DNA from: Ashinkailepas kermadecensis
Lineage: Eukaryota; Arthropoda; Thecostraca; Neolepadidae
NCBI GenBank assembly: GCA_034440615.1
Contig: JAOTOM010004343.1
Span: forward strand, 148,501 to 212,500
Direction: 5' to 3'
Length of the DNA stretch: 64,000 nt
The position numbers were made by a program, and so were the translations under genes. This document shows, piece by piece, positions 22,709 through 32,800 of this stretch. Within the stretch, counting starts at the first letter, position 1. Each line of letters starts with the position of its first letter. The notes beneath the pieces were generated by a model. The model was not told the origin of the DNA and made no database searches. It saw only the letters and a program-made list of their open reading frames with translations.

Positions 22709-22781
22709 CAGCGCATGTTCTAATGGATAAGGCGCCCGACTTCAGACCAGGAGGCTGCAGGCTACCATCCGGCCATGGATC
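22709..22781 (+). pseudogene. tRNA-Arg pseudogene
   Basis: Retains the D-arm core TAATGGATAAGGCG and an anticodon arm of the form CCGAC-TTCAGA-CC, but the T arm (GCAGGCTACCATCC) has lost the TTCGA loop and B box, and the acceptor stem does not pair. It lies 17 bases after the intact gene. Confidence 0.75.
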
Positions 22782-22903
22782 TGTCTCTTCTTACTATTGT
22801 GTAACGGCGTTTTTTTCTTCATTATAGCCGATTGTTGACCATGCTAAGTGTATTGGGCCCGTGGTGCCTGGGCTTGCCGGACCTGTGGTGTCAATGCCGG
22901 TGC

Positions 22904-22976
22904 GGCCGTGTGAGCTAATGGATAAGGTGCCTGACTTCGGATCAGGGAACTGCAGGTTCGGTTCCTGTGGCGGGCA
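22904..22976 (+). pseudogene. Near-intact tRNA-Arg(TCG) copy with acceptor mismatches
   Basis: Exactly 285 bases after the first gene. Length (73), the anticodon arm CCTGA-CTTCGGA-TCAGG and a B box GGTTCGGTTCC are kept. The acceptor strands GGCCGTG and GGCGGGC mispair at two positions, and the D stem has one mismatch. It is probably a decaying duplicate, though transcription cannot be ruled out because both promoter boxes are recognisable. Confidence 0.7.
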
Positions 22977-22995
22977 AGCCTCTTCTTGTGCATAT

Positions 22996-23066
22996 GTTGT
23001 GTACCGGCCCATGTTCTAATCGATAAGGTGCCTGACTTCGGACCAGGATAGTACATGTTGGCGTGC
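22996..23066 (+). pseudogene. tRNA-Arg pseudogene
   Basis: Keeps TAATCGATAAGGTGCC and CTGACTTCGGACCAGG (anticodon TCG) but the T arm is replaced by unrelated sequence. It corresponds to the second, decayed member of the first cassette. Confidence 0.65.
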
Positions 23067-23171
23067 TGTCACGGTAATGCGCCTTTTTACTATTGAGTAC
23101 TGACGTATTTTGTATTATAGCTGACTGTTCACCATGCTGAGTGTGTTGGGGCTGTGATGCGAATCTTCCAT

Positions 23172-23225
23172 GGCACGGTGGCCTAATGTATAAGACGCAT
23201 CAGTCGACCTAATGGTCAGAGCCCG
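23172..23225 (+). pseudogene. tRNA-Arg pseudogene fragment
   Basis: GCACGGTGGCCTAATGTATAAGACGC preserves the 5' half of the tRNA, including an A box. The anticodon arm and 3' half are lost. This is the start of a third, truncated cassette. Confidence 0.6.
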
Positions 23226-23482
23226 GCAACGCCAACTTCCCCCTTACGATCAGAGAGATAACCTACATACCCATTGGATGACACAGATGTTTTTGAAAAC
23301 GCTTGGAAGAAGCGCTGACGTGAGAGCTGACTAGGCCCCGAATTAGTACAGCATCAGGAGCGTGTAGAGTACAAGCCGATTTGTTCATTTCATCTCGCAT
23401 AGCTTACAACGATACCTTTATTATCAGAGAACTTCGACAACCTTTTACAACTCCAAACAAAATACTGCACCTGGTCTTGATC

Positions 23483-24148
23483 TTATTCAGGACAGCATAT
23501 TGAAGAGTTTACACCATCGTTAAACCGCCGTAGCCTGCTGTACCTGCTGTACCACCGCCATAGCCTGTTGTACCCGCTGTACCACCGCCATGACATGCTG
23601 TACCCGCTGCACCACCGCCGTAGCCTGTTGTGCCTGCTGTACCACCGCCATGACATGTTGTATCCGCTGCACTTCCAGTAGCCTGCTGTACCTGCTGCAC
23701 CACCGCCGTAGCCTGTTGTACCCGCTGTACCACCGCCATGACTTGTTGTACCCGCTGCACTACCGCAGAAGCCTGCTGTACCTGCTGTACCACCGCCGTA
23801 GCCTGCTGTACCCGCTGTACCACCGCCGTAGCCTGTTGTGCCTGCTGTACCACCGCCATGACATGCTGTACCCGCTGTACCACCGCCGTAGCCTGCTGTA
23901 CCTGCTGTACCACCGCTGTAGCCTGTTGTACCCGCTGTACCACCGCCATGACATGTTGTACCCGCTGCACTACCGCAGTAGCCTGCTGTACCCACTGTAC
24001 CACCGCCGTAGCCTGCTGTACCTGCTGTACCACCGCCGTAGCCTGTTGTGCCTGCTGTACCACCGCCATGACGTGTTGTACCGGTGTTTTGTTGGCAGGT
24101 GCTGCAGATACCTCCCATCGCAGTCGGCTGACGAACACGCTTGGACAT
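23483..24148 (-). CDS. Glycine-rich repeat frame with one indel, doubtful gene
   Basis: On the minus strand an ATG at 24148 opens MSKRVRQPTAMGGICSTCQQ (then NTGTTRH), followed by ten-residue units of the GYGGGTAGTA type. Around 23677 the 30-bp unit is two bases short (CACTTCCAGTAG where neighbours read CACTACCGCAGTAG), which shifts the frame out of the Gly-rich phase. Past the shift, the Gly-rich phase continues in another frame and ends GYGGLTMV plus stop. Gly/Tyr-rich repeats occur in structural secreted proteins, but no signal peptide is visible. Other frames and the plus strand (Cys/Thr-rich) are also open, so the minisatellite itself explains most of it. Confidence 0.15.
   Translation of the reverse strand: MSKRVRQPTAMGGICSTCQQNTGTTRHGGGTAGTTGYGGGTAGTAGYGGGTVGTAGYCGSAAGTTCHGGGTAGTTGYSGGTAGTAGYGGGTAGTACHGGGTAGTTGYGGGTAGTAGYGGGTAGTAGFCGSAAGTTSHGGGTAGTTGYGGGAAGTAGYWKCSGYNMSWRWYSRHNRLRRWCSGYSMSWRWYSGYNRLWRWYSRYSRLRRFNDGVNSSICCPE
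23519..24085. repeat. 30-bp minisatellite, about 19 units
   Basis: ACCACCGCCGTAGCC + TGCTGTACCTGCTGT, interleaved with a second type carrying CCATGACATG. The two types alternate irregularly, with one deleted unit near 23677. Confidence 0.93.
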
Positions 24149-24214
24149 GCATATAAATTCAATATCGACATTCAGAGGCCATCGTCGTTAAGCGACTCTG
24201 TGGTCTGACAAAGC

Positions 24215-24467
24215 GTGGCGGTGCGAGATCCTATAGAACTGACCACAGCTGGCAGCCGCTGACGGTATAACCGTCACGTGGCGGTACGAGATCCTATAGA
24301 ACTGACCACAGCTGGCAGCCTCTGACGGTATAACCGTCACGTGGCGGTACGAGATCCTATAGAACTGACCACAGCTGGCAGCCTCTGACGGTATAACCGT
24401 CACGTGGCGGTACGAGATCCTATAGAACTGACCATAGCTGGCAGCCTCTGACGGTCTAACCGTCACG
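24215..24467. repeat. 63-bp minisatellite, 4 units, each with a hairpin
   Basis: GTGGCGGTACGAGATCC starts at about 24278, 24341 and 24404 (63-bp spacing), with a first variant copy at 24215. Each unit contains GACGGTATAACCGTC, a 6-bp-stem inverted repeat; in the last unit the loop is TCT/CTA but the stem is kept. The unit length is divisible by 3 and the minus strand is open. Confidence 0.93.
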
Positions 24468-24470
24468 CTC

Positions 24471-24612
24471 TGACCTGATCCAGAGGAGGGAGCCTGTAGT
24501 GCCCTGACCTTAATAGCTTGACCTGATCCCGAGGAAGGAGTCTGTAGTGTCCTGACCTTCATAGCTTGACCTGATCCCGGGGTGGGAGCCCCGGGACCTT
24601 CATTGCCTGATC
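24471..24612. repeat. 48-bp minisatellite, 3 units
   Basis: GACCTGATCC occurs at 24472, 24520 and 24568 with exact 48-base spacing. It directly abuts the unrelated 63-bp array. On the minus strand both arrays lie in one open frame of about 174 codons (24712 to 24188), with 16-residue units (SGSGQAIKVRALQAPS) followed by 21-residue units. That frame has no ATG at its start. Confidence 0.9.
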
Positions 24613-24879
24613 TGTTCTTGAGTGAGAAAGCGTCCAGTTGTTTGCAATGCTGTGATCGCTTGCAAAATCTTGAGAAAAGAAACCGATAAGCACCTCTGGC
24701 GACGATTTGCAAGTGACAAGTTGTGATGTGGAACCTCGCAGTGGACTTGGTTGTTCGCCATTTGAGGCGCCAGCTGGGATAATCAGTTAATCAGTGCCGT
24801 CGTTATTGGCTACGACTAGTGCGGAGAGTCCGTGTGCAGAGTTGTGGTGACTCGTGGGGTGAGTGTTCGCGGTGGTGTC

Positions 24880-25000
24880 ACCAAGCCGCGCGCCACGTGA
24901 CTGGGGTGGCAGCCTCAGCGTGATTATGCCGGTGGTGGCGGGAGGTTGGCTGAGCACATAGTGCGTCACACTGCACTAGCCGGTGACGTCAAGTGAAGCC
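24880..25000 (+). promoter_or_regulatory. Candidate promoter elements upstream of the 25083 exon
   Basis: CCACGTGAC at 24893-24901 (E-box of the USF/MITF type) and a perfect TGACGTCA cAMP-response-type palindrome at 24984-24991, in a GC-rich stretch 90-190 bases before the candidate start codon. The motif matches are direct; regulatory use is inferred. Confidence 0.3.
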
Positions 25001-25020
25001 TGTCGAGCTGACCAGCCCTT

Positions 25021-25082
25021 TCGTCACCGTCACCGTCACCGTCACCGTCATCGTCATCGTCACCGTCACCGTCACCGTCACC
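25021..25082. repeat. (GTCACC)n hexamer array ending at the candidate ATG
   Basis: Ten hexamers of CGTCAC/GTCACC, two of them CGTCAT, end exactly at the ATG of the following exon and supply its ACC context at -3 to -1. Confidence 0.93.
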
Positions 25083-25202
25083 ATGTATCCCTGGTACCGG
25101 GAGAATATGCAGCAGTTCACCGCAGTGCAACATTCGCCGATCAAGACGGAGAACATCTACAGCGACTGCATGCAGTTCCCACCCGAGTACGGACACAAAC
25201 AG
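25083..25202 (+). CDS. Candidate first coding exon, 40 codons, regulator-like
   Basis: ATG at 25083 with a good context (ACCATG) opens MYPWYRENMQQFTAVQHSPI, then continues KTENIYSDCMQFPPEYGHKQ to a splice donor, CAG|GTCAGT, at 25202/25203. The exon is exactly 40 codons and ends in phase 0. Composition is non-repetitive, balanced and unlike the low-complexity frames around it. It includes Ile-Lys-Thr-Glu, which fits the psi-K-x-E SUMO-attachment consensus often seen in transcription factors. A GC-rich upstream region with CRE and E-box motifs supports a 5' gene end. I do not recognise the family. Downstream of the donor the frame runs into a decayed short repeat, so the next exon must lie further away and was not found. 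Confidence 0.5.
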
Positions 25203-25551
25203 GTCAGTTCTCACTACAGCAAATCCGGGTCAGCTCCCACCGGAGTGCCCAGATTAATTCCCACCGGGCCACACCCAGGCTAGTTTTTGCCAGAGCACAT
25301 CAAGGCCAATTCTCCCAGGACACACCCAGGCCAGCTTCTACTAGGGCATATCCGGGCTAAGGTATGTACCACCAGGTCAGTTCCCTTTCAGGCATAGGCC
25401 AGTGGCACGGTAACACTTGGACGGCTGCCGAAGCACCGACTCATCCGAGACTGAGAGTCTCGAAGCATCGACATTCGACCGGATCATGCTGATGCTGAAG
25501 AATCCGCTATGTGGTGTGACTACACCAAGATGATCACTTTTTTGTACTTTT

Positions 25552-26031
25552 AAGAGGATCATTGCGAATCGTTGATTTCCTCACCTTAATATTTTTAAGT
25601 TTTAACATAGGGCCCAATAGAGTTGGCGCCTTCAGTAGCGCAACCATAGGATGTGGAGGGCTAGTGGGTCTCTAGTCACCCTCCGTCATTCTGGCGGGGG
25701 CCATTTTCGGCGTGCTTCGCGCGGCGAAATTTATCTCGATAGAGGGCCTTCAAGTTTCAGGCCCGGCTAGGAACAGAAGCTGCACGGGCTCCTCCGAGCT
25801 GGGTAGTCATTGAGCATGAGGCCCAGAAATAAGTGGGTCCCCGTAGCGAAGTTTTAGTAGCGCCCATGGGCGTCTTAACCCTCGCCAGCATTCGGCATTT
25901 AATACCTTCGGCCGGATGGGGAGGGAGGTTTCACCCCACCCCGACCCCGGCGTTTCCGAAATATAGATTGTCTAGCGTATAAAAAAAAGTCCAGCGAGAC
26001 GAGGAAGTCAACGATTCGCAATGATCCTCTT
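25552..26031. mobile_element. 480-bp element with 31-bp terminal inverted repeats
   Basis: 25552-25582 and 26001-26031 are inverted repeats of 31 bases with one mismatch (core GAGGATCATTGCGAATCG and its complement). The interior (about 420 bp) has several GC-rich blocks but no credible open frame. Outside the arms the similarity stops at once. This is typical of a non-autonomous DNA transposon; no target-site duplication is obvious. Confidence 0.55.
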
Positions 26032-28330
26032 TATCGACCTCGTCCTTGGTATATAGTTCTTTTTTAAAGCTTTCGTTTCGAAGACAGACACTCATAGAAA
26101 GCTTGGGGGAAAAGAAAGTCCACGATCTAATCCCTTTTAAAACAGGATTGTGTTCCTTCTGCAATCCCGGCCATCAGGTTCTGCGACCGAGCTCCTGAGC
26201 ATCACATGCAGAGCTGTTACTGAACGTTCCTGCTGGGTACCACTGCGCTCCACCATGATTGCATTATTTTGACGATCAACACAGGTGACAGGTGAGGTAA
26301 GACGCGATGCTTGACTAGTTTATCAGATTCCGTGTTTCTCCCCGAGTTTGAAAACAAAGTGCATCGCTGTTCACGTGCTCTGATTGTCACGTTGATTTGC
26401 TATTTTGTGTCACTGTCGCCGACCGATCCCCCCTCGTCACTGTCGCCGACCGACCCCCCTCCCCCTCCCCCCTCGTCGGCCTCGATCCATCGGACGGCGA
26501 CAGCCTCACGCGCCGACATTTCGGCCCAACCTTAGCTTCAGCCGTCCCGCAAAAACCACTGCGTTGCGTGTCACGAGACCTCGACCTTGAGATGGCTGCA
26601 ACCGGCTGCGTGATGGTTGCAATGGTTGCGAATTTTGCCATATGATCCGACAACATCCAAAAATACTGAATGGCAATTCTCGGATCGCTCCAATTGCAGC
26701 AAAACAGGCAAAGCTACAGAGCAAAAGTGAACCAAACGTGACTAAAAATGACGACTTGGCCCAGTGATTTTGTCATTTTAGGCCAAAACATCCGTCAAGG
26801 ATGCATATTTAGTTCGTCCAACAGCTGGCACACCGTCGCTGCCATGACATTGCATTGCATACCTTCTGCTGAGTAAATGCTCTCTGTTCAAATGCACCTG
26901 GCCGATGGAGATGGGGAAGTGATTTCGGATGCGATGCATCACAAACTTGCGTCGCAAAAGGCAGTGATAAAAGGTGCCATCTTTCCATCTGACTGTATTC
27001 TGGACTCCGGAATACGAATTACTAATGCACCACGGTTCCTCCTATGTTAGCCGGAACGGGTGGCAAGTGCCGGCTGTGGTGCGAGATGCATGGTAAGGTG
27101 CTCGCACGCGAGAATGTAGCCACAAACACCCTCCTTTGAACACAAATTAACCCTCGCACTGTCGAGGGGAGGGGAACTTATTTCTCCTTCCCTTCACGCT
27201 TTTCCGGGGTAACCACCGAACCTACAGAGCGATGGCGTGCATAACTGGCATATCTTCTGAAATTTGAATAGCGGATCTTTTGGTATTAAACTTTTTAGCT
27301 TGTAACCCAGGTTTACAGAATTCGACGAGGTCAAATTCAGGACACTGCCTTCCAAAAGTGCCATTTTAGGGTACTCTTGGGATACTTGTCCAAGAGCTGT
27401 CATAAGCAGGGTCTCAAATAGAACTAAACGTTTTGCATGTCGGTGCTAAGGTATTTGTCCGCACAAAAATACAGAAATAGTTTGGGTCACCTCAGGTCAG
27501 CTTATGAGGTCAGATCAAGGTGAACCTGATTTTTTCAATGCTCCGAATTTCAACAACAACCATAGCGCAAGGCTCGAATTAGATGTCATATAACGCATTG
27601 CCTTGTGTGGAAGGTTTCAGGTTGCTGTCAGGCCAGGGCACCGGAGCATGACGCAAAATGTGCACCTGTACGGGGTACCATTGTCCGTAAAAAGGACGGA
27701 TTGTGGAAGTGTCATTGATCGTCCATTTTAGGCAGGTAAATGGCATCACATGCTCTTATCACATGAGGTGACATGTCGTGTACGCACATTTTAATGTCTC
27801 ATGCCCTGAAGGTCAACCTGGGTCGACCCAGGTGACTCGAGCTGACATGACTTTATCCTATTGTTGCAGACAACTAACTCCCAGGACAGTTTTCAACGCT
27901 GTATTCGAATTAATGACTCTTTCTTCCCAGTTCGTGCGAAAACTTTGGGAATAGGAAATAGATCATCCTACGTCAATGTCCAAGATGACCTGGTGTGATC
28001 CAGTTTGATCTCTTTGCAATAGATTGCTTCTTAAGGTAGTTCTCGCTGCTGAATTCAAATCTGCCGATCCTTTTTAGCCTAGACGTGCGCAAATTATGCA
28101 AATTGATAAGGTGTGAAAAGCTTATGTCTGAAAGTGGGTGACCTTGCCCGGTCAACTATTACTAGATGACTTTCATCAAGGTGTTGGGCACCATGTGATG
28201 CAGCGCATCTTTGCAAGTCCATCTACTTTGTGTAATCGCTATATCTTTCGTAGTTTGGAAGCTATGCTGCACTACGTTCGAACACGACAAAAACAGTGTT
28301 CCTTGTCATGTCCCTTACGCGTGATCTTGA
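26032..28330. other. No gene recognised; C-rich duplication and AGGTCA-rich stretch
   Basis: At 26408-26455 the segment GTCACTGTCGCCGACCGA + CCCCCCTC is duplicated in tandem. From 27480 to 27850 there are several AGGTCA/TGACCT hexamers (for example GGTCACCTCAGGTCAG, TGAGGTCAGATCAAGGTGA, GGGTCGACCC). No open frame has a recognisable domain. Confidence 0.4.
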
Positions 28331-28533
28331 TCTTGAATTAACGTTTTCGTAATAATGTGGAGGTTGTCAGAAGCTCAGCTAGCTGTTTATGCCAACCGTT
28401 ACTGAAAATGTCACTTGGTTCGGGGCTATGAGTGGAAACCCGGCAAGATAGAGATGTCAGTCGGCGCCACGCCGACTTCGCCCTCCTTGGCCCGACATGG
28501 AGGATCAACAATAAAGAGTACACATCATTATTG

Positions 28534-28640
28534 TACCACTGAGCAGTGGTACTGTATTGTAGGTAGTGTATTGTATGGTAGTGTATTGGTATTGGTACAA
28601 TAAACACAATGTATGGTAGTGTATTGTACCACTGAGCAGT
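28534..28640. repeat. Short local repeats and palindrome
   Basis: TACCACTGAGCAGTGGTA at 28534-28551 is a perfect 8-bp-arm palindrome. TGTACCACTGAGCAGT is repeated at about 28625-28640, and TGGTAGTGTATTG is repeated between them. Confidence 0.75.
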
Positions 28641-29089
28641 TGGAAGGACGGAGCGTCGGCGAAAACCACGCTTCTCCATGTGGTCTAGAATAAAAGTTGT
28701 AGGGGAGGGGAAATTGTCCCTCTCCTCTCCCGGACAGTTCACTAGTTTAGAGCAATTTGTGAGAATATTGTGATAAAACCTGGTGCACATAAAAATTAAA
28801 AGAGCACGTCTGAATCTCAGTGAAGTCACTAAGAGCGCGAAGTGTTGTAGTGCAAGCCGTTCTTACGATATAAAAAGCTTTACAGTCGGGCCGAGCCTCT
28901 CAGATAAACTTTCCTACTATTTACACGGCAGTAGGCTCGCTCAGGCTTCGCCCCCGCTCGTCACAGACAGTGATTGGAAGGAGAAAGTTCGACTTAGTTA
29001 GACTGTGGTTCCTTGCTGTGGACGAGCCCGTCACTTGCAGGACAGGTGGGCGGGTACCGCTCTTCTCTCCAAAGACTCTTGTAACGGCT
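28641..29089. other. No gene recognised
   Basis: A long plus-strand open frame (28970-29623) begins here without an ATG and runs into mobile-element sequence. It shows no domain and is not annotated. Confidence 0.4.
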
Positions 29090-29133
29090 CAGAACATCGG
29101 CCCCGATGTTCTGCAAGTTAGGATAACTTGCAG
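29090..29133. repeat. Two overlapping perfect palindromes
   Basis: CAGAACATCGG / CCGATGTTCTG (11-bp arms, 2-base centre) at 29090-29113 and CTGCAAGTTA / TAACTTGCAG (10-bp arms, GGA centre) at 29111-29133 share the bases CTG. Both are exact. Confidence 0.9.
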
Positions 29134-29425
29134 ACACGAGTGCCGCTGCTCAATGTATGTGGTTGTCTGTTACCACATCACTTCCAGTTCCACCTGGCAT
29201 TCCAGGCAACGTCCCATCCTCTCGAAATTCTCCCATGGCCGGTCTGAGGTTGCTGCATGCAAATCGGACGTCATAGTACTGTTATATTTCCCTGAGAGAT
29301 GCACTGCATGGTCGAAGGTAGGCAGTCTGCACAACGCACATGGTTCAGGCTCAACACAGCTCAAACATCACGCACCTTCCACAAGCATTGGCACTATTTC
29401 AACGACACAACTTCAACAATATTAC

Positions 29426-29833
29426 CAGGGACGGTCCGAGGAAACGAAATCGGGTGAGGCAGTCACCACTGCACCCCACCTCCACCACCACCCAAAAAAT
29501 CGTCAGATTTCGGTCGGTCTATTTTTCGGTTCCCAAAATCCGGAAGTGGTTTGTCCCCCCCCCAACAAAAAATCACCTTCGGACGTTAGGAACACTTTCG
29601 AGACATTTCGGCTGTGCATATGACCACTCAGGGTCGGTCCGAGGTACCCAAATGGGGTGATGTAGAGTAACCACTGCACCCCCCCCCCAAAAAAAAAACT
29701 CATTTTATTCCGGCCACTCTATTTTTCCGGTTCCCAAAATTCGAAAGTTGCTGAGTCCCCCACCCCGGAAAAAAATCACCTTGGACTTTAGAAACACTTT
29801 TTCGAGACATTTCGGTTGTGCATATGCCCACCA
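29426..29833. repeat. Two tandem copies of a 203-bp dispersed element
   Basis: CAGGG(A/T)CGGTCCGAGG opens copy 1 at 29426 and copy 2 at 29629. Both carry CACTGCACCCC, CTATTTTTC(C)GGTTCCCAAAAT, AAAAATCACCTT, TCGAGACATTTCGG and end TGTGCATATG(A/C)CCAC. The C-runs near the centre and the CAGGG start suggest a non-autonomous DNA transposon. Confidence 0.65.
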
Positions 29834-32800
29834 TCGCAATGGGGGAGAGATAAAGCAATGCATTAACACATTAAAAGCGAAGTTACCGAGGTTAACTTCT
29901 TGCAAACAATTTTCCTAACATCCATCAAGTCGGCAAACATTTTGAACAGCTCCACTGCATTTCACCTCCGTTTGTAGAGTAAGAAAAATATGTTATGAAA
30001 TATTATGCAAATATGAATTATATATCATTCCAAAGTCAAAAGATAATCATGGGACTCACCCAGCCTTGAAAACCATGGGGCTCACCTGGGCTTTCCAAAG
30101 CGGGACTGGCCTACTTAGTTGTTTCTTGGTGGCAAATAATTTGTCCTCATATGACGGAGAAGAAAATGAAGTTTAAAGGATTTCATCAGTGGAATTTTTC
30201 ATGATTGATGATGGTTTTTATTTGCAAGGCTATTCTATGAAGGTCACCAAATGTATGGTGTAAGGCACACAAATGGATACACATGGAATTGGAACTTTAT
30301 TTAGTACCAGGAACCGACATGTTTTTTTTTGTTGTTTTTTCCTCCTCCATCTTTAGCAGAGGCCGAGTGCCATCCGCTAGAGATATGCTACGTTCAGGAA
30401 AGGGTTACGTTAATCCGGCTTATATGGCATCCGGTTATATCAATTAAGAAAGAGAGGAAAGATGAGACGCCGACAAGCAAGGAACGTGGCGTAAAGTCCG
30501 ACACACATACATGGGTGAAACATACACAGACACACGTACATACACGACACATAGAAGTACACTTGGAGGGTGGGCAGCACCCTCCAAGAACCGACATGAT
30601 AGGTGAAGCATAACTTTCTAGGTGATACCATAACATCCAGTCACTAATTGAAGAGAACTAAATACGAATGAAGTGCACTGAATAACAAAACAGCTCAGCC
30701 AAGGGAGAGACTGAGGGGAGCAAGAGCCCCTCTTAGAAATAGGAGGCCCTGATAAATCCCTGACTGCACCCACAGGAACAGGAGAGGATGTCCTTTGACA
30801 CACCTCGGCTGTCTCGGAAATCTCAGGAAACAGCGGTTTTACGTTTGCCTTCAGTGTCCTTTCTCTAAATTTACTTCAATAAATTATTTCATGTTTATCA
30901 TGTATATTTATTCATTTCTCAATTCCATAGATTATTTGCCTAAAGTAAAGGTTGCTTATCTCAATGATTTTAAAAAGACACCATGCCCATAGTAATGTCA
31001 AGTTACTCCATTTATCTACTTTGGTAAGCATGAAGCAGACTTGAAACAAGGTAGTAGCTGTACATGAAATATGCTTTTGAATGAATACTTTTTATACAAA
31101 AAATATCCATACAACTGTGCCTTCAGATATTTTTTGGACTCTTATATTTTTCCCAATATACCATTTATGAAAGCGATGAAGCTAGTGTGACCACTCATTT
31201 CCTCTCCAAATGCTTACTATTCAGCTGGCAAGGAAATTAACACAAATAAAATGGTTTTGAGTTAAGTAACATGGCATAAAATAAGGTGTAAAAATAAAAT
31301 GTAAGATACCCATTTCCTAACCTAGCTTAACATTAATGAAAAAAGAACATGATCTCCCACAACAAATTGTAAAAAAATTTTCTTCAAAATTGACAACATA
31401 ACAACCCAACCCAACCGATTACTTTTTAATTGGAAAATCAAACCCTCCAAATGAAAAAAGCCTGGCATAGCCAACCCTAACCCCTTTGTTTGCTTTCTGA
31501 AGGTAACATGTGTAAACCATGTCCTGTGAGTACCTTAAAGCATAATAATATCAAGTTCTCTTGTATGAATTATCATCAATGTTTCCTAAAATAGGTATGG
31601 CAAAATTTGTCCATTCTACAGAAGCGTAGCACACCACAGAAAGGAATTTAAGGACAACTCGATCAATTTTTGGCCAAACAAAAACTATACATTTGCTGGC
31701 CTCGGAAATGCATTGGTTCATATACTAAAGATCCAAGTGTATAATACTATACAAATTTATGTTTGTTGAGGGGTTCAGACTCACTAAAAAATAGCATGGG
31801 ACACTGCCATTCGAAAAAAACCCAACAAAATTCTACATTTGTCAACCAATTATTCAATTTAGTCATAGCTGGTCACATTTAGAGATTGCCAACATCTCCT
31901 TCCACTCTTCCTACCAAACTTCGTTGTCACTTGCAGGGCTGGAGATCTCTCACAAAGTCAGTGGATATAAGTCCAGACCCCATACCCATGGGGTCCAGAC
32001 CACATACCAGCCTGGGGTCTCCAGGCATGGGCACTTACCTACCAACTATGAGGAACATGAACAATATTATGAGCCCAAAGATCAGATCAAACATTTGGTA
32101 AGACTAAGCCTAGTTTTGAATTGGGACCAGTTCAACATACCAGTACAAACTGGATGCATTGGAAGATCCAGAGCTGGTTTTGAGTTCCTCAGTGGTGTTA
32201 AGCAAAAATAATTCCCAGATTTATTTTAATATTTTTCACAAGTTTCCAATTCCTTGGATTTGGCATAAAATGTTTCTAGTTTTGCATACATTGTGTACCA
32301 TAGACCAATTCTGCTCCAAAGTAAGCTGTTTGGGGGGGGGGGAGGATAGCTGAGAAGGACCACATCAAAGCCCAGTCTTAGCCCACCGTTCCCGAACGCT
32401 CTTAGTTGAGTATAATTTCTCACTTCTCCTACCCATCTATGCAGTTAGGAAACTTGCTCCTACCCCACAATGTCGCACAATCCATTAATTTCAGGGATTA
32501 ATGAAAACTTTTTGTGTGAAAGATGTTCCGATGCAGCCCGAAAGTGAACTTGCACACAATTTCCTCTGACGGTACAATGCACTCCACAGAAACGTTTTAA
32601 TTCATCTTGCGAAAGCTGTATACCCTGCGCTTCGTATGAAACGAACGCGCAAAATATGGCGATATTTGGCAGAGGCTTGCCTCACTCATACGTATTTCAG
32701 ATTAGTGATAGAGCTGTTCCAAATTGAATATGTAAATCTGAACTAAAATTTTCACGATAATTACGAATCACCAATGAATGTTTTATGTCCACTTTTTAAT

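Larger units (their letters stand above)
22619..23225. repeat. Tandemly duplicated tRNA-Arg cassette (about 285-bp period)
   Basis: The spacer between tRNA-like sequences is also duplicated: ACTATTGTGTAACGGCG ... ATTATAGCCGATTGTTGACC at 22792-22840 matches ACTATTGAGTACTGACG ... ATTATAGCTGACTGTTCACC at 23088-23135. Two full cassettes and one partial are present. Confidence 0.8.

Noticed and set aside
22709..22781. tRNA-like sequence with TCA in the anticodon position as a selenocysteine or suppressor tRNA
   Set aside because: T arm and acceptor stem do not fold and the selenocysteine tRNA architecture is absent; it is a decayed tRNA-Arg copy.
28970..29623. 217-codon plus-strand open frame
   Set aside because: No ATG, crosses the double palindrome and runs into a dispersed element; no domain or biased composition beyond chance.
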